From Anaerolineae bacterium CG2_30_64_16 (lineage in GTDB: Bacteria; Chloroflexota; Anaerolineae; CG2-30-64-16), in NCBI GenBank assembly GCA_001871755.1, contig MNXL01000099.1, positions 115 to 7,603 of the forward strand: 7,489 nucleotides of DNA, written 5' to 3'. This document shows, one piece after another, positions 1 through 4,022 of this stretch (the first letter of the stretch is position 1; each line of letters opens with the position of its first letter). Made by a program: the position numbers and the translations under genes. The notes beneath the pieces were generated by a model. The model did not search any database. It saw only the letters and a list, made by a program, of their open reading frames with translations, and was not told where the DNA came from.

Positions 1-27
1 TGGTAGATCGTCGCAGTTCTGTGCGCG

Positions 28-267
28 TCAGACGCCAAGCTTCTGGCGCAGCGCATCGAACTCCTGCGGTGTGATCTCGCCCGCGGCCAGCCGGCGGCGC
101 AAGGTTTCCAGCGCCGCATCAGGCTGCGCGCCGCGCCCTGCGTTGCTCTGGCCGGAGCGCGTCAAGGTCACAACCAGCCAAACCACCAGGCCGATGATCA
201 GCCCCCAGAAGAGGAGCATGCCCAGGCCACCCAGGAGGCCCATGCCCCAACCCCATCCACCCATCAT
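28..267 (-). CDS. Small SHOCT-domain membrane protein
   Basis: A 79-residue protein. It opens with a Met/Gly/Trp-rich stretch (MMGGWGWGMG), continues into one hydrophobic helix (about residues 11-36), then a polar linker, and ends in a SHOCT-type motif at about residues 52-79 (LRRRLAAGEITPQEFDALRQ). SHOCT modules are short helical C-terminal motifs that probably mediate oligomerisation; no enzymatic role is known. I chose the start at 267 because GAGGG lies 7 nt upstream of it. A second ATG directly follows and has AAGGA 4 nt upstream, so either Met may be used. An in-frame ATG at 306 would add 13 residues but has no Shine-Dalgarno sequence. The gene diverges from the redox operon on the plus strand. 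From memory, similar Gly/Met/Trp-rich SHOCT proteins often sit near copper or metal-handling genes, which would fit here, but that is unverified. Domain call fairly sure, function unknown. Confidence 0.82.
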   Translation of the reverse strand: MMGGWGWGMGLLGGLGMLLFWGLIIGLVVWLVVTLTRSGQSNAGRGAQPDAALETLRRRLAAGEITPQEFDALRQKLGV

Positions 268-501
268 ATCCTTACCCTCACTTTCTGTATCGAAGCAGCA
301 ATGCATAGCACGTCGCTACGCGTCGTTCGTAACTGCGCCGCTATCATCGCGCAGTCGGGGCCGGTATGTCAGGGCTTTTCGGCGCAGATGGCGCCAGGCC
401 ATTCGGCGCGCTGCGAACAGATGAAATGGCCCTGGCTGCCGCTGGCGGATTAGACTAAACTCCAGACATAGATTTGGAAAACTCAAGCTCGAGGATGCAT
501 C
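268..501. other. Divergent intergenic region, no clear promoter
   Basis: This gap separates the minus-strand SHOCT gene from the plus-strand lipoprotein gene, so it should carry promoters for both directions. I looked for -35/-10 pairs with 16-18 nt spacing on both strands and found none convincing; candidates such as TTAGAC at 450-455 lack a properly spaced partner. A good Shine-Dalgarno sequence (GAGGA, 491-495) lies 6 nt before the ATG at 502. Open frames across the gap read as shadows and have no family-like content. Confidence 0.5.
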
Positions 502-933
502 ATGCTGCAACGCTTCACACTCGTCTTAACGCTCCTGCTCGGCGGTCTCCTGCTGGCGGCTTGCAGTGCGGACACAGGGACGAGCAGCCAGGTCAAGCTG
601 GCGCCCGTCTCGGCCCTGCCCCAGCCGATGCAGGACGCGCCGGCCGCCGTGCGCACGGCCTACCAGTTCGCCGTCGCTAACCCGGACGCCTTGCAGAATG
701 TGCCATGTTACTGCGGCTGCGGCGCCATCGGCCACAAGAGCAACCTGGCCTGCTACATCAAGGAGTTCGGCGCGGATGGGAAGCCGGTTTTCGACGATCA
801 CGCCATGGGCTGCAGCCTCTGCGTGGACATCGCCACCGACGTGATGCAGCTGACCGGCGAGGGCAAGTCGCCGGCCGATATCCGGCAGCAGATCGTGGAT
901 ACCTACAGCAAGTTCGGGCCGGGGAACCAGTGA
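502..933 (+). CDS. PCYCGC-motif lipoprotein
   Basis: A 143-residue exported lipoprotein. The N-terminus is a signal peptide ending in a lipobox L18-A-A-C21, so the mature protein should be lipid-anchored at Cys21 on the outer face of the membrane. The core carries the defining P68-C-Y-C-G-C73 motif, followed by H78, C84, H100, C104 and C107 (the last two as CSLC). This matches the family described only as 'protein of unknown function with PCYCGC motif'. Six Cys and two His in a compact domain suggest metal binding or thiol redox chemistry, but no reaction is established. The start is fixed by GAGGA 6 nt upstream and by the signal peptide. The gene ends 36 nt before the CuA-cytochrome gene in the same direction, so co-transcription is likely, and a role in copper or electron handling for that protein is a reasonable guess. 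Family call confident; function open. Confidence 0.9.
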   Translation: MLQRFTLVLTLLLGGLLLAACSADTGTSSQVKLAPVSALPQPMQDAPAAVRTAYQFAVANPDALQNVPCYCGCGAIGHKSNLACYIKEFGADGKPVFDDHAMGCSLCVDIATDVMQLTGEGKSPADIRQQIVDTYSKFGPGNQ

Positions 934-969
934 GCGAGGAGACAAGTAGACAAGGAAGCAAGGGAACCG

Positions 970-2055
970 ATGGCACGCGATAGATCACGGGGCAAGGGAG
1001 AGTTTTCTGCGCTGGGCATTGTCCTGCTGGTGCTCGTGGCCTTCCCAATCGGCATCTTCGGCTACCAGGCGTGGCGGGCGGCTTCGGCGGGTGTCAAGAT
1101 TGTGGAGATCGTGGCCCGTGCACCGGAGCAGGGCGGGTTCAGCCCGGATCGGCTCACGCTGCGGGCCGGCGAGACGGTGCGACTGCGCATCAGCTCGCCA
1201 GATGTAGTGCACGGCTTGACCATCCCCGGCCTGGGTGTGAACGTAGATGAGATCTACCCCGGCAAGGTGGTCGAGGTGGATGTGACGCCGGACGAGCCGG
1301 GCCGCTACGCCTTCGCCTGTACCCGTTGGTGTGGCCTGGATCACTGGCGCATGCGTGGCGTGATCGAGGTGACGGACCTAACCCCCCGGCCCCCTTCCCT
1401 ACGAGGGAAGGGGGTGTCCATCCCCCCTCCCCTCGTAGGGGAGGGGGCCGGGGGAGAGGTTCTCCCAGGCGCCGCGGGAGAGATTCCTCTCTATCAGCAG
1501 CTCGGCATTGACCTTGACGCCATGCGGCATGCGGCGCAGGTCACGCCCGGCGCCCGGCCCTCGATCGCGGCGGGCGCGGCGTTGAACGCGAAGCTGCCGC
1601 AAGCTTTGACCGACTCGGCCCAACGCCGCACGCTTGCGCTCGCCGACGCGTTCCAAACCCTGCGGGACGACCCGACCAACGCCGCGTTAAGCGACGCCGA
1701 CGTGTGGAGTCTGGTCGCGTGGGCCTGGCTTAAGGACGTGCCGCCCACCGCGCTCGCGCGCGCCGAAACACTCTATGCCCGCGACTGCGCGGCCTGCCAC
1801 GGCCCGGACGGCAAGGGGAAGGGGCCGGCCGGTCTGGATCTGCCCGGCCTGACCAAAATGGATCCAACCCTGCCCAAGGGTCCAAGGGACTTCACCGACG
1901 CGGGGGGCATGCTCGCGGCCAGCGACGTGCTGCTCCAGGGTAAGCTGCTGCGCGGCGGCATGGGCACGGGCATGCCGGAGTTCGGATCGCTGTATTCGGA
2001 CGAAGAGTTATGGGCGATGATCGCCTACCTGCGCACGTTTCTGTTCAAACCATAG
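970..2055 (+). CDS. Membrane-anchored CuA cupredoxin-cytochrome c fusion
   Basis: A 361-residue protein resembling subunit II of caa3/ba3-type oxidases. One N-terminal transmembrane helix (about residues 12-34) precedes a cupredoxin domain (about 42-135) with a complete CuA ligand set: H81, then C117-x3-C121-x3-H125-x2-M128. The C-terminal domain is a class I cytochrome c with heme motif C273-A-A-C276-H277 and a likely axial Met335 in GTGMPEF. Both domains should lie outside the membrane and pass electrons between CuA and heme. Residues about 137-164 are encoded by a palindromic repeat that forms an artificial-looking linker. Residues about 170-256 look like a heme-less cytochrome remnant. 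The start has AGGG 5 nt upstream. No subunit I gene lies within the window, so the partner is unknown: it may be an orphan CoxB-like protein or act with a remote oxidase. The residue two after the first CuA Cys is Arg119, where oxidases usually have Glu. Confidence 0.88.
   Translation: MARDRSRGKGEFSALGIVLLVLVAFPIGIFGYQAWRAASAGVKIVEIVARAPEQGGFSPDRLTLRAGETVRLRISSPDVVHGLTIPGLGVNVDEIYPGKVVEVDVTPDEPGRYAFACTRWCGLDHWRMRGVIEVTDLTPRPPSLRGKGVSIPPPLVGEGAGGEVLPGAAGEIPLYQQLGIDLDAMRHAAQVTPGARPSIAAGAALNAKLPQALTDSAQRRTLALADAFQTLRDDPTNAALSDADVWSLVAWAWLKDVPPTALARAETLYARDCAACHGPDGKGKGPAGLDLPGLTKMDPTLPKGPRDFTDAGGMLAASDVLLQGKLLRGGMGTGMPEFGSLYSDEELWAMIAYLRTFLFKP
1378..1459. repeat. C/G-rich palindromic repeat inserted in frame
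   Basis: An imperfect palindrome. The left arm (1383-1407) and right arm (1430-1454) are reverse complements at 24 of 25 positions. Each half also folds alone: 1390-1400 pairs with 1404-1414 (11 bp, loop ACG), and 1423-1433 pairs with 1437-1447 (11 bp, loop CGT). It encodes residues about 137-164 of the CuA-cytochrome protein, a Pro/Gly/Arg-rich linker (start TPRPPSLRGKG) unlike either flanking domain. It does not break the frame. I recall similar C-run/G-run palindromes as dispersed repeats in Chloroflexota genomes, but copy number cannot be tested here. Exact ends are uncertain by several bases. Confidence 0.85.
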
Positions 2056-2084
2056 ACGTCCCAACCTATTTGAAGGAGGTATAG

Positions 2085-2603
2085 ATGCCCAGTAAGGCCA
2101 ATCAATTACCCAAGGGAGGAAAGGCTAAAGCCACTCTGCCGCCGACGCGTAGCCGCCTGCCGCTTTTTCTTGCCGGCGGCGCGCTGCTCGTCATCATCAT
2201 CGGCGTCGCATGGCTGGCGAACAGCGGGCGTGGATCAACCAACACCGCCAGCCCTGCACAGATCGCCGGCCGGCCAGCCCTCGCCGTCGATCAACAAAAG
2301 ATCGACTTCGGCAAGGTGCCGCTCGACATACCGGTCAAGGCCACCTTCAAGCTCAGCAACGTCGGCGACCAGCCGTTGCAAATTCTGAACCAGCCGGTCG
2401 TCGAAGTCAAGCAGGGCTGCTGACCGCCCAAAGCTGTCGTCGGTTCGACGACCCTCAAGCCCGGTCAGAGCACAGAGCTTTCAATGGAATTCATGATGCA
2501 CAAGGGCATGGAAGGCCCGCACGACTTTCGAGTGAAGGTCAAGACAAACGACCCCGTGGCCCCGGAGATGGAATTGGCTGTGCTCTCGGATTGGGGGAAG
2601 TGA
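2085..2603 (+). CDS. DUF1573-like membrane-anchored protein, predicted selenoprotein (TGA = Sec113)
   Basis: Read through an internal TGA (2421-2423), this gives a 172-residue protein. Residues 1-24 are basic and polar, 25-45 form a transmembrane helix, and from about 63 there is an Ig-like DUF1573-type domain: IDFGKVP, FKLSNVGDQPLQI, then V-K-Q-G-C112-U113-P-P, LKPGQSTELSMEF, GPHDFRVKVKTNDP, ending at a TGA (2601-2603). The half after the internal TGA supplies the strands expected of the family (PG turn, TNDP), so the 112-residue product would be a half domain. Other genes here (ending at 933 and 4015) use TGA as a true stop, so this would be recoding, not a changed genetic code. A hairpin 3' of the TGA fits a bacterial SECIS. 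The start has a strong AAGGAGG 5 nt upstream. It follows the CuA-cytochrome gene by 29 nt, probably in one operon. A vicinal Cys-Sec pair suggests thiol or metal redox work outside the membrane. The alternative is a nonsense mutation or sequencing error in a Cys codon. Confidence 0.75.
2436..2452 (+). promoter_or_regulatory. Candidate bacterial SECIS hairpin
   Basis: GTCGTCGGTTCGACGAC is a perfect hairpin: six pairs (2436-2441 with 2447-2452) around the loop GGTTC, or seven pairs with loop GTT if 2442 pairs with 2446. The loop starts 18-19 nt after the in-frame TGA at 2421-2423. Known bacterial SECIS elements lie inside the coding region just downstream of UGA, and have a short apical loop with G in the first two positions at roughly this distance; E. 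coli fdhF has a GGUC loop at a similar spacing. The bulged U of the fdhF stem is not evident here. SelB would bind this element together with Sec-tRNA. The position and perfection support the call, but a 17-nt palindrome in GC-rich DNA can arise by chance. Confidence 0.6.
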
Positions 2604-2619
2604 TCAGATGGAGCGATCC

Positions 2620-2847
2620 CCGACATCAGGCCCCAAGCCTTCAGATCGTCGGCCGCGCTGACCACGGTCCCCTGGACGGTGATCCACTCCTCGGGCTGCA
2701 CATCCGCTTGCGGAACACCGTTCAGCACGCCGGCGTCCTGCCCGCCTGGATCGTGACACCCACCAGCACACCCCGGTCGCGGCCAATCGCCAGGATGGGG
2801 GTCTCCCCCGGACGATCTCGGCCGTTTGCGTCAGCGCAGAGTGGCGG
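2620..2847 (-). pseudogene. Possible frameshifted minus-strand coding remnant
   Basis: The 257-bp gap between the two plus-strand operons reads as protein-like on the minus strand in two successive frames. One frame (2847 down to 2725) gives GETPILAIGRDRGVLVGVTI and then a stop. An overlapping frame gives LNGVPQADVQPEEWITVQGT and continues VVSAADDLKAWGLMSG. Both have the G/C-ending codons of real genes here, and neither has a good start or its own Shine-Dalgarno sequence. A decayed gene with one frameshift near 2735 would explain this; I do not recognise the family. It could also be chance openness in GC-rich DNA. Confidence 0.25.
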
Positions 2848-2854
2848 TTATACT
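2826..2854 (+). promoter_or_regulatory. Sigma70-like promoter for a leaderless hydrolase operon
   Basis: TATACT (2849-2854) matches the -10 consensus at five of six positions, and TTGCGT (2826-2831) shares the TTG of the -35 box with a 17-nt spacer. Transcription would begin about 7 nt after the -10 box, which is at the ATG at 2861. No Shine-Dalgarno sequence precedes that ATG, so a leaderless mRNA is the simplest reading. The -35 is weak (three of six). Confidence 0.5.
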
Positions 2855-2860
2855 GTCGTT

Positions 2861-4015
2861 ATGGACGCAACAATCAAACCACAACTCTACCGGCATCTCG
2901 GCATTTTCAGCGATTGGGTTGGCGAAGCGCGACGGCAGGGGCCGCTGTACCCGGAGGCCACACCGGGCCGCGCGACGCAGCGGCTGGTGCGCGAGACGCT
3001 GGGGTTCTGCAACCGGCCGGAGGAGCCGCGGGATGTGCGGGTGGAAAGCGTTTGGGAGCGCGCCGGTGTAGCGGGCGAGGAGGTTTCGTGGTCAGTCGGC
3101 TACGGGCCGCGCACGCACGCTTACGTGCTCAAGCCTGCAGGGGCCCAGGCGCCGCTGCCCGCTGTGGTGGCGCTCCACGACCACGGCGCGTTCAAGTTCT
3201 ACGGCAAGGAGAAGATCGCAGACGGGCCGGTTGACCCGTCGCCAGTGCTGGTCGAGTACCGTAACACCTGCTATGGCGGCCGCGCTTACGCCAACGCGCT
3301 GGCACGGGAAGGCTTCGTGGTGCTGGCGCCCGACACCTTCCTGTGGGGGAGCCGGGGTTTCCCGTTGGAGGTGATGCTCGACCAGGTCGGCGACGCTACC
3401 GCCGCGCTGCTCGACGCGTCTCCGCTCGCCGACGATACCCCATTCGAGATCGCCCGATATAACACGGCCGCGGGCTTCCACGAACACATCGTGTCCAAAT
3501 ACTGTAATGTGCTCGGAACGACCATGGCCGGCGTGGTGGCGCACGAAGATCGCATTGCAGTGAACTATCTGCTCGCGCGGCCCGACGTGCTGCCGGCCCG
3601 GGTGGGATGCGTCGGCCTGTCGGGCGGCGGGAACCGGGCCGCGCTATTGAACGCGACACACGACCGCATCGCGGCCGCGGTCATCGTCGGGCTGATGTGC
3701 ACCTACGCGGGGTTGCTCGACCATCACATCTCGACGCACACGTGGATGCTCTTTCCGTTCGGCTGGGCGCGCCACGGCGACTGGCCTGACCTGGCCGCGT
3801 GCCGCGCGCCGTCGCCGCTGCTGGTCCAGTACGACCTGAACGACGAGTTGTTCACCCCGGAAGGGATGGCCGCGGCGCACGCGCGCCTGACGCGGCTTTT
3901 CGCCGATGCCGCCGCGCCGGACGCGTATACGGGGCAGCTCTACCCCGGCCCGCACCGGTTCGACCTGACGATGCAAGCCGCTGCATTCACGTGGTTGAAG
4001 CAACGACTGAAATGA
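2861..4015 (+). CDS. Alpha/beta hydrolase, acetylxylan esterase/dienelactone hydrolase type
   Basis: A 384-residue serine hydrolase without a signal peptide, so probably cytoplasmic. The fold and triad are readable: an oxyanion-region strand VVALHDHG; a nucleophile elbow G-L-S254-G-G-G; a likely acid D328 in DLNDELFTPEG; and His365 in GPHRFD. Substrates of such enzymes are usually acyl esters, acetylated sugars or other small carboxylic esters; the actual one cannot be told. The N-terminal 120 residues form the cap/lead-in region seen in the larger members (Abhydrolase_7-like). The frame is open back to 2210, but that upstream part overlaps the DUF1573-like gene in another frame and is not protein-like. 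The ATG at 2861 is the first sensible start, has no Shine-Dalgarno sequence, and sits just after a -10 box. The stop lies 7 nt before the PHP gene, whose Shine-Dalgarno sequence overlaps it, so translation is probably coupled. Confidence 0.88.
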   Translation: MDATIKPQLYRHLGIFSDWVGEARRQGPLYPEATPGRATQRLVRETLGFCNRPEEPRDVRVESVWERAGVAGEEVSWSVGYGPRTHAYVLKPAGAQAPLPAVVALHDHGAFKFYGKEKIADGPVDPSPVLVEYRNTCYGGRAYANALAREGFVVLAPDTFLWGSRGFPLEVMLDQVGDATAALLDASPLADDTPFEIARYNTAAGFHEHIVSKYCNVLGTTMAGVVAHEDRIAVNYLLARPDVLPARVGCVGLSGGGNRAALLNATHDRIAAAVIVGLMCTYAGLLDHHISTHTWMLFPFGWARHGDWPDLAACRAPSPLLVQYDLNDELFTPEGMAAAHARLTRLFADAAAPDAYTGQLYPGPHRFDLTMQAAAFTWLKQRLK

Positions 4016-4022
4016 GGTCCCT

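Noticed and set aside
268..306. Start of the SHOCT gene at 306
   Set aside because: The 13 extra residues are polar, include a Cys pair, and have no ribosome binding site upstream, while the ATG pair at 267/264 has GAGGG and AAGGA in place.
1383..1454. The palindrome as a transcription terminator between two separate genes
   Set aside because: It is inside a continuous reading frame, both sides belong to one CuA-cytochrome architecture, and no T-run follows either hairpin.
2085..2423. Reading the DUF1573-like gene as a complete 112-residue protein, or as a plain pseudogene
   Set aside because: It would stop in mid-domain, and the missing strands follow in the same frame with no further stop or frameshift. 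The strong ribosome binding site and SECIS-like hairpin favour recoding. A point nonsense mutation remains the main alternative.
2210..2860. An upstream extension of the esterase frame back to 2210
   Set aside because: It overlaps the DUF1573-like gene in another frame, is Arg/Pro-rich and low in protein character, and would place over 200 odd residues before the hydrolase fold.
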